Of a stretch of DNA of 59,571 bases, positions 41,091-49,242 are shown piece after piece (positions within the stretch are counted from its first letter, which is position 1; the number at the start of each line of letters is the position of its first letter). The notes beneath the pieces were generated by a model. That model had not been told where the DNA came from and searched no databases. It saw nothing but the letters and a program-made list of their open reading frames with translations. The DNA is from RBG-16-66-20 sp964564865 (GTDB lineage: Bacteria; Pseudomonadota; Gammaproteobacteria; Burkholderiales; SG8-39): contig CAZMDA010000017.1 in the NCBI GenBank assembly GCA_964564865.1, forward strand, positions 1-59,571, read 5' to 3'. A program made the translations under genes and the position numbers.

Positions 41091-41777
41091 TCAGGACTTG
41101 GCGCGGTTCGCGGCGTACGTCATGCGCCGCTGTTCCTCGAACCACTCGTCCGCGTAATCGCAATCCCGGTACTCGTTGAAATACGGGCCGCCGATGGTGA
41201 AATGCACGATCTTCGCCTGCGGATTGGGCTTGTACTCCCCGACGAGCCAGTTCCATTCCAGCGGCAGGTCGCCGATCTGCGAATCCTCCAGCCACGTGAA
41301 CCGCTGCAGGTCGAGCCCGGTCGCGGCGTTGACATACTCGGCGGTCAGCGCCCGGCACTACGCGTTGTTGAACAGCATGACGCTCGACCAGTTCTTGCGC
41401 GGGTAGACCGTCTGCACCTGGTTCAGGAACTTCCGGGTCGGGCCCGGCGTGTAGTCGTGCTTGCAGAGCAGGACCGCCTTGTCCGCATGGCGCTCGGTGA
41501 ACGCGGCGAGCTCGGCAAAATCCGCGCGGCACAGCATGTCGCAATCCATGAACAGGGACCAGCCCCGGTACTCCGACAGCGCGGGCACCAGGAACCGCGT
41601 CAGGCTGAATTCGGTGGACTCGGTCGGGCCGCGCTCGCGACGGTACAGGCCGCCCAGCTGCGAGCGCATCAGCGGCGCGATCGAGACCGGGATCGAGGAC
41701 CGGCGCAGGATGGAGTGCGCCAGCGTGTGGTAGGCGACCGTCTCGTTGGGGTCGTAGCCGATGAAGACCTGCAGCAT
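41091..41777 (-). pseudogene. Glycosyltransferase interrupted by an in-frame amber codon
   Basis: The frame runs 229 codons from ATG 41777 to TGA 41091, broken only by TAG at 41358-41360 (codon 140). Upstream: MLQVFIGYDPNETVAYHTLA and the metal-binding DxD in LFMDCDML, typical of GT-A glycosyltransferases. Downstream the same frame continues CRALTAEYVNAATGLDLQRF, then SQIGDLPLEWNWLVGEY and AKIVHFTIGGPYFNEYRDCD, with clear coding character and no other lesion. Possible explanations are a recent nonsense mutation, an assembly error or amber read-through. It lies 12 nt after coq7 in the same orientation. Confidence 0.85.
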
Positions 41778-41789
41778 TCCAATCGCCGC

Positions 41790-42422
41790 TCAGACCCGGT
41801 AGGACACCGTGGTCATCACCTTCGCCAGCGCGCGCATGCCGAGCTTGAGCGGTTCCGGCATCTCCGCGGCGCCCAGCCCGACGGCGGTTTCCCGGTGCTT
41901 CTGCTCGTCCGCGCGCATCGCCTCGATCACCGCGCGCGTGCGCCGGTCCTGCGGGTCGAGCCGCTCGAGGTGGCCGGCCAGGTGCGCCTCGACCTGGCGC
42001 TCGGTCTCGGCGAGGAAGGCGAGGTTCCAGCGGTCCCCCAGCGCCCCGGCGGCGACGCCCATCGCGAGCGAGCCCGCGTACCAGAGCGGATTGAGCAGGC
42101 TGGTCCGCCCCCCGAGTTCCCGAATCCGGTCCGCGCTCCAGGCCAGGTGGTCGCGTTCCTCCCCCGCCGCCTGCTCGAGCGCGATGCGGTTCGCGGGATC
42201 GCGCGCCGTCAGCGCCTGACCCTGGTAGAGCGCCTGGGCGCAGACCTCGCCGACATGATTGACGCGCATCAGCGCCGCCGCGCGGGCGCGCGACGCCTGC
42301 GTGAGGTCGGCCTCGCCGTGCGCCTCGGCCGGCGATGGGCGCGCCGGCTGGCGCACGCCGGCCACGGTGCGCAGGGCGGCGTCGAACAGCCCGATGGCGC
42401 GGTCAACATCGATCGGCAGCAT
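41790..42422 (-). CDS. coq7: Demethoxyubiquinone hydroxylase
   Basis: A 210-residue di-iron carboxylate protein. Iron ligands lie in MRVNHVGEVCAQALY, GEERDHLAW, ETERQVEAHL and DEQKHRETA. Coq7 performs the last hydroxylation of ubiquinone biosynthesis at the inner membrane. The hydrophobic LNPLWYAGSLAMGVAAGALG segment would associate with the membrane. It is divergent from the methyltransferase gene. Confidence 0.94.
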   Translation of the reverse strand: MLPIDVDRAIGLFDAALRTVAGVRQPARPSPAEAHGEADLTQASRARAAALMRVNHVGEVCAQALYQGQALTARDPANRIALEQAAGEERDHLAWSADRIRELGGRTSLLNPLWYAGSLAMGVAAGALGDRWNLAFLAETERQVEAHLAGHLERLDPQDRRTRAVIEAMRADEQKHRETAVGLGAAEMPEPLKLGMRALAKVMTTVSYRV

Positions 42423-42475
42423 GTGAGGATTTTACCCGCTCGTCATGCGGGGCCGCGGGTGTATGCTTCGCGGCC

Positions 42476-43069
42476 ATGGGACGCGCCGACCTGATCAGCG
42501 ACGAGTACCGCGAGATGCAGCGCGCGCTGCACGAGAATCCGGCCTACGGCGTGGCGTCGCTGCATTACGCGCCGCTGGTCGCGCGGATCATGGAATCCGT
42601 CGGCGCCGAGGAACTGCTCGACTACGGCGCCGGGAAGGGCCGCCTGGGCGTTGCCCTGCAGGAGGCGCTCCAGCGCCCCCTGACGGTCCACCACTACGAG
42701 CCGGCGATGCCGCAGTGGTCGGCGTCGCCGCAACCGTGCCGGTTCGTGGCCTGCCTGGATGTCCTCGAGCACATCGAGCCCGCACTGCTCGACACAGTGC
42801 TGGATGACCTGAAGCGCGTCACGGCGCAGATCGGGGTGTTCTCGGTGGATACCGCGTCGGCGCAGAAGGTGCTGCCGGACGGCCGCAATGCCCATCTCAT
42901 CCAGCAGCCGTTCGAGTGGTGGCTGCTGAAGCTGAAGGCGCGATTCGACATCCTATCGGTCAACCCGATGGGGCGCAGCTTCTGGGTGGTGGTCGCGCGC
43001 AAGCGCCCGTGGTGGCAGCGGATGCTCGCCCGGCTCGCCGGCGAGCGCGGACCGCAAATGCCCGCCTGA
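42476..43069 (+). CDS. Class I SAM-dependent methyltransferase-like protein
   Basis: A 197-residue protein with LLDYGAGKGRLGVALQEAL (SAM-binding motif I, about 47-65) and the post-motif FVACLDVLEHIEPALLDTVL. The C-terminal part IQQPFEWWLLKLKARFDILS is typical of small-molecule methyltransferases. The substrate is unknown. The ATG at 42476 lies 53 bp from the divergent coq7 start. Confidence 0.82.
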   Translation: MGRADLISDEYREMQRALHENPAYGVASLHYAPLVARIMESVGAEELLDYGAGKGRLGVALQEALQRPLTVHHYEPAMPQWSASPQPCRFVACLDVLEHIEPALLDTVLDDLKRVTAQIGVFSVDTASAQKVLPDGRNAHLIQQPFEWWLLKLKARFDILSVNPMGRSFWVVVARKRPWWQRMLARLAGERGPQMPA

Positions 43070-43087
43070 ATCAACCCGCCGACCCTC

Positions 43088-43528
43088 TCAGCCCCGCGGC
43101 AGGCGATCCAGGTAGCTCTCGACGTGGCGGGCGAACATCTCGAATTGATCCAGTCCGGCTTTCAGCATCCGTCCGACGACTTCGAGATCCACCTTGAGGT
43201 AGGCGTGCACCAGAACATTGCGAAATCCGGCAACCGGGCGAAGTGCCGCGGCGAACTCCGGGGGCAGCACCCCCAGTTCGCCAAGCCGATCGATCGCCGA
43301 CGTGTAGTCAGGGGAATCCATGCCCGCCGCCGCGGCGATGTGGGTCGCGATGTCGAGGACGTTCTGGGCACAAAGCTGCAGCCCCCTCTCGACCGCCCAG
43401 CGCCGATCGGCATCGGCCCGCAACTGCGCCGGGGTACAGCCGGCATGGCGGCGAAGATTGGCGAGCGCTTCCCGGATGGCGCCGAGGTGCTGGCGCACGA
43501 TCTCCGGATCTGGACGGCCTTTGGTCAC
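43088..43528 (-). CDS. hepT: HepT-family toxin (RNase, DUF86)
   Basis: A 146-residue all-helical HEPN protein. The active-site RX4HXY motif is RNVLVHAY (Arg 103, His 108, Tyr 110). HepT toxins cleave RNA and are neutralised when the partner MntA adds AMP to the motif Tyr. The gene overlaps mntA by 4 bp and follows it. This order and coupling are standard for the pair. Confidence 0.9.
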   Translation of the reverse strand: MTKGRPDPEIVRQHLGAIREALANLRRHAGCTPAQLRADADRRWAVERGLQLCAQNVLDIATHIAAAAGMDSPDYTSAIDRLGELGVLPPEFAAALRPVAGFRNVLVHAYLKVDLEVVGRMLKAGLDQFEMFARHVESYLDRLPRG

Positions 43529-43962
43529 CGGATTCGGCGCGCTGCGGCGCGACGCGCGGCCTCGATCTTCGCCAGCTGAGGCACGTAGTCGCAGTAGCGC
43601 GACAGCGCGTAGCCCTCCCTCGCCGCCGTTGCCCCCGGATTGCGGGACAGGACCCGGCGACCATCGCGCAGCACCCGGTGATAGAGTAGCGGCGGAGCCC
43701 GGTTGAGGACCACGACGTCCACTTCGTTCGTCCGCAGCGCGGCGATCAGGTGCGCGGTCAGCTCCGCCGCGTATCCGAACTGGCCGGTCCCCGACGGCTC
43801 AGCGTCAATCCAGACGGCGACGTCGATATCGCTGTGCGCCTGCGCCAGGCCGCTTGCGTGCGAGCCGAAAAGGTAGGCGTCCTGCACTTCCGGTCGCGCC
43901 CCCAGCGCGAGCACCAGTTGGCGCTCGATCTCGGCAACGGAGGGCGATGCGGCGATGGCCAT
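43525..43962 (-). CDS. mntA: MntA-family antitoxin (minimal nucleotidyltransferase)
   Basis: A 145-residue nucleotidyltransferase. The catalytic motif GSHASG at 33-38 is followed by DIDV (Asp 45 and 47), and the third acidic residue is in NEVDVVVL. MntA inactivates HepT by AMPylation. The ATG at 43962 gives the family-length N-terminus; the longer frame upstream has no coding support. A C-terminal basic helical tail (about 115-145) may contact HepT. Confidence 0.88.
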   Translation of the reverse strand: MAIAASPSVAEIERQLVLALGARPEVQDAYLFGSHASGLAQAHSDIDVAVWIDAEPSGTGQFGYAAELTAHLIAALRTNEVDVVVLNRAPPLLYHRVLRDGRRVLSRNPGATAAREGYALSRYCDYVPQLAKIEAARRAAARRIR

Positions 43963-43994
43963 GCCGCCAGTGTAACTGCGCGCGATCGCTCGCA

Positions 43995-44477
43995 CTACTG
44001 TCCGTAGTCGTATTTCAGCTCGAAGCTGCCGTCGCGGCCGAACTCCAGCCGCGCCACTTTCCAGCGCCGCTTGTCGGGGTCCAGGAACTGGTTGAGCGAG
44101 TAGGTCAATTCCGCGACTTCCTTGGCATCGCAGGACTTCAGGTCCTGCGGCTCGATGCGCTCGGCGTCGGTCAGGTAGAAATAGCGGCTCTCGAATCTGC
44201 GCTCGTTCCACGCCACCTCGCCCTTCTCGATGATCTCGACCCAGGCACGCCGCCAATCCCTCGGCAGGCCGGACGCCAAGCACTCGAAGATGCGCTCGAT
44301 GGTCTTGGTGCGTTCAGCCTCATCTGTATTTGCGGCAACTGGCTCCACAGGCCTCCTCGCCGGCGCCTTGGCCGCCGGGGACCTGGCCCCCGCTTCGGGC
44401 ACCTTGAGGCCCGTCTGGGCGAACGCGCCGGATGAAAACCCGAACACGACAGCGGAGATCAGGGCGCGCCACGACAT
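43995..44477 (-). CDS. Secreted protein of unknown function
   Basis: A 160-residue protein with a signal peptide ending SSGAFAQ (about 21). An Ala/Pro-rich linker of 25 residues precedes a folded part with AERTKTIERIFECLASGLPR and DWRRAWVEIIEKGEVAWNER. The end is KVARLEFGRDGSFELKYDYG. I do not recognise the family. It lies 32 bp from mntA but is probably independent. Confidence 0.65.
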   Translation of the reverse strand: MSWRALISAVVFGFSSGAFAQTGLKVPEAGARSPAAKAPARRPVEPVAANTDEAERTKTIERIFECLASGLPRDWRRAWVEIIEKGEVAWNERRFESRYFYLTDAERIEPQDLKSCDAKEVAELTYSLNQFLDPDKRRWKVARLEFGRDGSFELKYDYGQ

Positions 44478-44585
44478 GCCGGCAACTGTAGCAGATAACG
44501 GCGGACGGGCGTCCTGCGACGCCCGCTTGACCGAACCGCCAGCCGCGCGAAGCCCGGAACGCGCGCCGAACACAGGAGCCATGCA

Positions 44586-44600
44586 GGTACAGACTGTACC
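44586..44600. promoter_or_regulatory. Inverted repeat in the intergenic region before the ATP-grasp gene
   Basis: GGTACAG and CTGTACC flank a single A, an operator-like dyad 134 nt before the ATP-grasp start. The rest of the 44478-44733 gap contains no convincing gene. Confidence 0.35.
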
Positions 44601-44733
44601 CGTGGCCGCGCACGTGAAGCAACTCACGCGGCGGGAACCAGGCACATCGCGGGTTCTCCCACGCGGAACTCCGGACCCGCGGCGCATGCTAATCTTGCGC
44701 TCGCCGCTCGGGCGGCGACCGAGCCGTGACACC

Positions 44734-45663
44734 ATGCCCAATCTCATTCTTGTCCACCAGAAGACCAAGCAGGACCGCGCGGATTACGAAGAAATCAAGC
44801 GCCGCATCCACATTCGCGCGCCCGATGTCGCCGTGTTCGTCGCGGACACGAAGGAGACCGTCTGGTTCGAGCCCCGCTTCGACGCGGCGGCGCCCACGCT
44901 CACGGTGTCGCCGATGCCGATCAAGCGCTTCATCCCGCCGCGCGGCGCCGTGTGCCAGGGATTCGAGTTCCCAAAGGGCGAGCAGTACGAACGGCTCGCG
45001 GCGCTCGGTGTTCCGGTGCCGAAATGGACGCGTGTCTCGCCGGGAATCCTGCTCGACCCGGCCGAGTGGGGCCCGTACCTGGTGGTCAAGCCCGAACTCG
45101 GACGCAAGGGCGCGGAGATTTTCGTCCGCAAGACCGGCCGGGTGCGCTACCGGGCTCCGCAGAGCTATCCCGAGGACCATCCCGCGCGTAAGGCGCCGCT
45201 TCTCGCGCAACGCTTTGTCTACACGGGAAGATGGCCGTCAAATTACCGCGTGGTGACGCTCTTCGGCCGGGCGCTGCTTTGCTGGCGCTGCGAGGCGAGC
45301 CGCGAGTACCGGCCGCTCGAGTCGCGCTGGGACTTCAAGGCGTGGGGGGGCATCACCGTGGTCTCGAACAAGCGGGACTCGCGTTATGCGCTCGCCCACG
45401 ACGCCGACGTGATCGCGCTCGGGGAACGCGCGCATGGCGCGTTTCCCGAACAGCCGCTCCTCGGTACCGACATCGTGCGCGACGCCGACACCGGCGAGCT
45501 ATGGGTGATCGAATGCAACCCGCGCGGAGACGCGTGGCTCATCTCCTCGGACATGGGGCGCATGATCGAGGGCGCGAATGGACTCGATTTCGCCGCCCAG
45601 TTCGGCGCTCTGGACGCTGCGGCCGAGGTGCTGGCGCGCGAAACGCGCGCGCGGGCGCGCTAG
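44734..45663 (+). CDS. ATP-grasp (RimK-like) domain protein
   Basis: A 309-residue protein. The N-terminal MPNLILVHQKTKQDRADYEE and a Rossmann-like part precede PPRGAVCQGFEFPKGEQYER. The ATP-grasp core is GPYLVVKPELGRKGAEIFV (adenine-binding lysine), LLAQRFVYTGRWPSNYRVVT, and the metal site LWVIECNPRGDAWLI with Glu/Asn. Such enzymes ligate amino acids or peptides using ATP. No specific function is known for this subfamily. A deleted second copy lies at 48349-48576. A COG4671-like glycosyltransferase is convergent downstream. Confidence 0.7.
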   Translation: MPNLILVHQKTKQDRADYEEIKRRIHIRAPDVAVFVADTKETVWFEPRFDAAAPTLTVSPMPIKRFIPPRGAVCQGFEFPKGEQYERLAALGVPVPKWTRVSPGILLDPAEWGPYLVVKPELGRKGAEIFVRKTGRVRYRAPQSYPEDHPARKAPLLAQRFVYTGRWPSNYRVVTLFGRALLCWRCEASREYRPLESRWDFKAWGGITVVSNKRDSRYALAHDADVIALGERAHGAFPEQPLLGTDIVRDADTGELWVIECNPRGDAWLISSDMGRMIEGANGLDFAAQFGALDAAAEVLARETRARAR

Positions 45664-45669
45664 TTGGTG

Positions 45670-45794
45670 ATGGTGTCGAGCGGCTACCGGCCGATCGATC
45701 CGGGCAGCGAGCGGCGGCGGTACCGGGAATGGCGGTGAGCAAAAAACAAGCGCTTCGACTCGTCCGCCTCCTCCAGCAGCGAAAGTCGGGCTAG
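45670..45794 (+). other. Two overlapping very small ORFs after the ATP-grasp gene
   Basis: ATG 45670 to TGA 45738 encodes 22 residues rich in Arg (GSERRRYREWR). ATG 45729 to TAG 45794 encodes 21 residues, MAVSKKQALRLVRLLQQRKS-G. The second overlaps the first and is amphipathic and basic. They may be peptide substrates, remnants or chance. Confidence 0.25.
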
Positions 45795-47074
45795 AGCGGT
45801 CTGGGTTTGGACCCACCCTCGACCGGCCACGTCGAACCCGCGCGCTTGCGCGTCGCGTCGGTCGGTTCGTGCAGCGCGACCTTCGGCCGCGCTTTCTCCA
45901 TCCACGGCGCCACCAGCCGGCCGACGTTCTCGAGGCCCTCGAGCAGGCCCGGCACCACGATTTCCGAGGGCCGGTTCTGCGCGGGCAGGCGGCGCAGCGC
46001 CGCGGCCATCACCGCCGGATCGTAGCGGCCGTCGTCGGCGAGCATCGCGATCAGGCCCAGCTTCGCCGCGCGCGAAATGCGGATGTACTGTTCCATGCGC
46101 GGCTCGGTGCGCGGCACGATGAGCGCGCGCTTGTCCATCGACAGCACTTCGCAGAAGGTGTTGTAGCCACCCATCGCGACCACGCCCGCGGCGCGCGACA
46201 CCAGCGATTCGAGGTGGCTGTGGAAGGTGATCGCGTCGACGCGCTTCAGGCGCGCGGCGCGGTCCATGAATTCGGCCTGGCGCTCGGGCTGCATGAACGG
46301 CCCCAGCACCAGCAGCGCCGGGTAGGGCAGCAGCAGGTCGCGCTCGTAGGCGCGCAGCACCCACTCGATGAGCGCCTCGCCGTCGCCGCCGCCGCCCGTG
46401 GTCACGAGCAGGTACGGGCGGCTGGTGATTTCCGGCAGGCGCGGCGGCGCACCGTGCGTCGGCACCTCGCGGTGCAGGTAGCCGGTGTAGATCATCTTCT
46501 GGCGCACCGAGACCGGCAGCGACACGCCTTCGAGCGGGTCGCAGATCTGCGGCAGGCCGTAGATCCAGATTTCGTCGTACAGGTCGCGCAGCGCGGGCAG
46601 CACGTTCTTCCGCTGCCACTCGGGCTCGAGGAGGCGCGGTTCGTCCAGCACGTCGCGCAGGCCGAGGATCAGGCGCGTGCCGCGCGGCTTGAGCATCTCG
46701 AGGGTCTCGAGCACCTCGCCGCGCAGGCCCATCGGCTCCTTGTCGACGATGAAGATGTCCGGCTCGAACATCTCCGCGGTGTGGCGGATGATGGAACCGC
46801 GCAGCTTGAGGGTCTGCTCGACGTCCAGGTGCAGGTTGAGCGAGGTGTACTCGCCGCTGCGCAGCTTGATGACGCCGGGCACGCGCACGAAGTCGACGCG
46901 CGCGCGGAAATCGAACGAGCCGATGATCGGCGACCCGGACAGGATCAGCACCGACACGTGCTTGAACTTCTCCACCAGCGAATGCGCGATGGTGCGGCAA
47001 CGGCGCAAATGGCCGAGACCCATCGTGTCATGGCTGTAGATCAGAATCCGGCCGTCCACGCGCTGCGATGCCAT
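45791..47074 (-). CDS. COG4671-like glycosyltransferase (MurG/GT-B type)
   Basis: A 427-residue GT-B protein. The N-terminal acceptor domain has RILIYSHDTMGLGHLRRCRT and FIVDKEPMGLRGEVLETLEM. The C-terminal nucleotide-sugar domain has LLVTTGGGGDGEALIEW, HSHLESLVSRAAGVVAMGGY and NTFCEVLSMDKRALIVPRTE. This resembles the predicted glycosyltransferase family COG4671, related to MurG and EpsF-like enzymes. The donor and acceptor are unknown. The C-terminal 40 residues are basic and likely flexible. Confidence 0.85.
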   Translation of the reverse strand: MASQRVDGRILIYSHDTMGLGHLRRCRTIAHSLVEKFKHVSVLILSGSPIIGSFDFRARVDFVRVPGVIKLRSGEYTSLNLHLDVEQTLKLRGSIIRHTAEMFEPDIFIVDKEPMGLRGEVLETLEMLKPRGTRLILGLRDVLDEPRLLEPEWQRKNVLPALRDLYDEIWIYGLPQICDPLEGVSLPVSVRQKMIYTGYLHREVPTHGAPPRLPEITSRPYLLVTTGGGGDGEALIEWVLRAYERDLLLPYPALLVLGPFMQPERQAEFMDRAARLKRVDAITFHSHLESLVSRAAGVVAMGGYNTFCEVLSMDKRALIVPRTEPRMEQYIRISRAAKLGLIAMLADDGRYDPAVMAAALRRLPAQNRPSEIVVPGLLEGLENVGRLVAPWMEKARPKVALHEPTDATRKRAGSTWPVEGGSKPRPL

Positions 47075-47096
47075 GTTGCCTCCTTCGCCCCGGGCG

Positions 47097-47624
47097 CTAT
47101 TTCAGATCGGAAGCGGGCATATACAGCAGCCGGCCGCCGCTCTCCCGAACCAGCTGTTCCGCGCGCGGGCACGCCATCTGCGGCGGCTGGCGCTCGGGCG
47201 CGGCGCGCTCGTACCATACCCGGCACGACCCCGGCGCCGGCAGCCGCTCGGCGGGCACGCCGCCGAACGGCCCCGGTCCGTATTCCATCGCGAGCACGCC
47301 GCCGTCCTGAAAGGATTTGTTCGAGATCGCCTTCACCACCCGGCCGCCGTGCCGCTCGGCGATCTCGTGCGCACGGCCGCAGGTCATGGGCGGGGGTTGC
47401 CGCCGCGCCGGAATCCCGGCGTACAAGATGCGGCACAGACCGAGCGGCGGGACGAGCTCTGGCGCAATCCGTGCTTCGCTCGGCTTGCGAGGCGGCGCCG
47501 GCGCCTCGCCAAGGCCCACCGCGGCGCACCCGCTCAGCATCGCGGCGAGCACCGTCAGAAAAATTCCGCCCGACCGGAGACTGGTGCCCCGCGAGCGCGC
47601 CTTCTTCGCCAAATTTCGAAGCAA
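47097..47624 (-). CDS. Lipoprotein with an internal duplication
   Basis: A 175-residue protein with an extended basic N-terminus, a hydrophobic stretch and a lipobox AMLSGC (Cys about 33). The mature part contains two related units. The first reads GLCRILYAGIPARRQPPPMT-C, the second GSCRVWYERAAPERQPPQMA-C, each followed by a similar helix ending GGRVV or GGRLL. Two Cys per unit could form disulfides. The family is not recognised by me. It is downstream of nothing obvious and upstream of the glycosyltransferase on the same strand (22-nt gap). Confidence 0.7.
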   Translation of the reverse strand: MLRNLAKKARSRGTSLRSGGIFLTVLAAMLSGCAAVGLGEAPAPPRKPSEARIAPELVPPLGLCRILYAGIPARRQPPPMTCGRAHEIAERHGGRVVKAISNKSFQDGGVLAMEYGPGPFGGVPAERLPAPGSCRVWYERAAPERQPPQMACPRAEQLVRESGGRLLYMPASDLK

Positions 47625-47649
47625 GATCGAATTCTAGCGCTTAAGAAGC

Positions 47650-47776
47650 CGGCGCGGGTGAACCGCCACACCAACTCGCCGCTCTTGCCGGGATCGAGCG
47701 TGACCTGGTTCGGCTCGGCGTGCTCCATGCCGGGCATCTTGCGCATCATCTCGGCGCGCGCCTTGAGCGCCTTCAT
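47650..47776 (-). pseudogene. Cupredoxin fragment
   Basis: The minus-strand frame from 47776 reads MKALKARAEMMRKMPGMEHA, then EPNQVTLDPGKSGELVWRFT-RAGF. This matches the region just before the copper-binding Cys of plastocyanin-like cupredoxins. Homology stops after RAGF, so the C-x-x-P-G-H copper site is lost. No N-terminal signal or His-ligand strand is present. It is a remnant caught between the two lipoprotein genes and overlaps the end of the next gene by 4 bp. Confidence 0.7.
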
Positions 47777-48276
47777 CGCGCCAAGGCCGGCACGATGAAC
47801 TCGGGATCGCGCATGTCGAGCACCTCGCGCACCACACCGTCCTCGGAGAACTGCACCCACAGCACCCGGTACTCGTAGTCGGGGTACTCGCGGAACTTGT
47901 ACTCCCACCACTCGCGCGGCTTGAGCGCCAGGCGCCCGGCGAGCGCGGGCGGGCCGAGCAGCTCGCGCACTTCCTTCTTCGTCCAGGCGCCGGCGAGGAT
48001 TTTCGCCATGTTCCGCCGCGTCATCCGCTGCTCGATCGACTTCATGACGCCGTCGGCTCCGATCGTCGCCGCGTACGTCGCGCGGCCCGCGGGCTGGCGC
48101 GAGAAATAGAGCACCGAGTCGCCGTTCGGAAGCGAAATCCGATCGGCGGGCGCGCCCATCTGCGCCTCGACCTCGGCCGCGGTCGATCTTCCCGCGACCA
48201 GCCCGCGCCCGTCGAACGACGCGCAAGCCGTCGTCAACAGCGCGGCAAGAACCACGCACACCGCGAATCTTCTCAT
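47773..48276 (-). CDS. Lipoprotein with BamE/SmpA-like repeats
   Basis: A 167-residue protein with lipobox LLTTAC (Cys about 18). Two SmpA-like units follow: VAGRSTAAEVEAQMGAPADR with VLYFSR, and GAWTKKEVRELLGPPALAGR with WWEYKFREYPDYEYR. BamE-like lipoproteins support outer-membrane assembly or other envelope tasks; a second-copy accessory role is more likely than core BamE. AGGAGGT precedes the ATG at 48276. Confidence 0.75.
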   Translation of the reverse strand: MRRFAVCVVLAALLTTACASFDGRGLVAGRSTAAEVEAQMGAPADRISLPNGDSVLYFSRQPAGRATYAATIGADGVMKSIEQRMTRRNMAKILAGAWTKKEVRELLGPPALAGRLALKPREWWEYKFREYPDYEYRVLWVQFSEDGVVREVLDMRDPEFIVPALAR

Positions 48277-48348
48277 GCGGACCTCCTCGTACAAGGCGCG
48301 TGCTAATCTCGGCCCCGCCCGCTCGGGCGGGAGCCGTGCCGCGATTCT

Positions 48349-48576
48349 ATGCCCAATCTCATCCTCGTTCACCAGAACAACAAGCGGAACCGCGCGGATT
48401 GCGAGGCGATGGAGCGCCGTATCGCAGCCGGCGTGCCTGGCGTTGCCGAGTTGGTCGTAGACACAAAGGAAACCGGCTGGTTCGAGCCGCGCTTCGACCC
48501 GGCCGAGCGGGGCCCGTACCTGGTGGTCAAGCCCGAACTCGGACGCAAGGGCGCGGAGATCTTCATCACCGGGTGA
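48349..48576 (+). pseudogene. Internally deleted second copy of the ATP-grasp gene
   Basis: A 75-residue frame starting MPNLILVHQNNKRNRADCEA matches the first 48 codons of the gene at 44734-45663. It then jumps, without frame change, to PAERGPYLVVKPELGRKGAE and stops after ITG. Relative to the full gene 174 bp are missing, between TTCGAC and CTCGAC, which share TCGAC. Positions 48509-48560 are identical to 45068-45119 (52 nt), while the first part has many differences. The region upstream of the start codon is also related. The product lacks most of the ATP-grasp domain. Confidence 0.8.
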
Positions 48577-48624
48577 TCGAGCGCTCGCGCTATAGTTGTT
48601 GCGGCAGCCGCACCCGTCGACACC

Positions 48625-48690
48625 ATGCCGTATCGATTCATGCTCCCGGGCGACAACCCGCCCCGCACCCCGGCCGTGCCCGCCTCCTGA
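48625..48690 (+). CDS. Possible 21-residue ORF upstream of a methyltransferase gene
   Basis: ATG 48625 to TGA 48690 encodes MPYRFMLPGDNPPRTPAVPA-S, 1 nt before the GTG of the next gene. It could be a coupled leader ORF. No family recognised. Confidence 0.3.
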   Translation: MPYRFMLPGDNPPRTPAVPAS

Positions 48691-48691
48691 C

Positions 48692-49174
48692 GTGTCGCGG
48701 CTCGACAGCTTCATTCGCCGGCTCGAAGCGCAGCGCGCCTGCTTGGACTGGGCCTGCGAAGCGATTGCAGGGACTCCGGGTGTCGTTCTCGAACTCGGCC
48801 TCGGAAACGGCCGCACTTACGATCATCTGCGCGAGCGGCTCGGCGCGGCGCGGGAAATCTACGCCTTCGATCGCCGGCTCGATGCTCACCCCGGCTGCGT
48901 ACCGCCGGCCAGCCGTTTGTTGGTAGGCGAACTGCGCCAGACGTTGCCGCGCTTCGCCGGGCGGCCGGCCGCCCTTGCCCACGCCGACCTCGGCTCGGGC
49001 GACGCCGCGTCGAACGCGGCGCTCGCACGCTGGCTCGGCCCCGCCTTGGCGCCGCTGATGGCGGCGGGCGGCGTCGTGCTATCCGATCAGCCCCTCGCCG
49101 ATCCGCGCCTGTCGCCTCTGGTTCTGCCCGCGCAGGTCCCGGAAGGTCGCTACTTCGCCTACCGGCGCGAATGA
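48692..49174 (+). CDS. Small class I SAM-dependent methyltransferase-like protein
   Basis: A 160-residue protein: SRLDSFIRRLEAQRACLDWA, SAM motif GVVLELGLGNGRTYDHL, acidic strand EIYAFDRRLDAH, and LAHADLGSGDAASNAALARW. It ends near QVPEGRYFAYRRE. The start is GTG at 48692. I recall similar short methyltransferases mainly from alphaproteobacteria, so horizontal acquisition is possible but unproven. Confidence 0.72.
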   Translation: MSRLDSFIRRLEAQRACLDWACEAIAGTPGVVLELGLGNGRTYDHLRERLGAAREIYAFDRRLDAHPGCVPPASRLLVGELRQTLPRFAGRPAALAHADLGSGDAASNAALARWLGPALAPLMAAGGVVLSDQPLADPRLSPLVLPAQVPEGRYFAYRRE

Positions 49175-49242
49175 GCCCCGACGGCGCCACGGAAGCGCCA
49201 CCCAATCGCGAATTCCGCTCGGGATTTCCGCCGGCGACCGGG

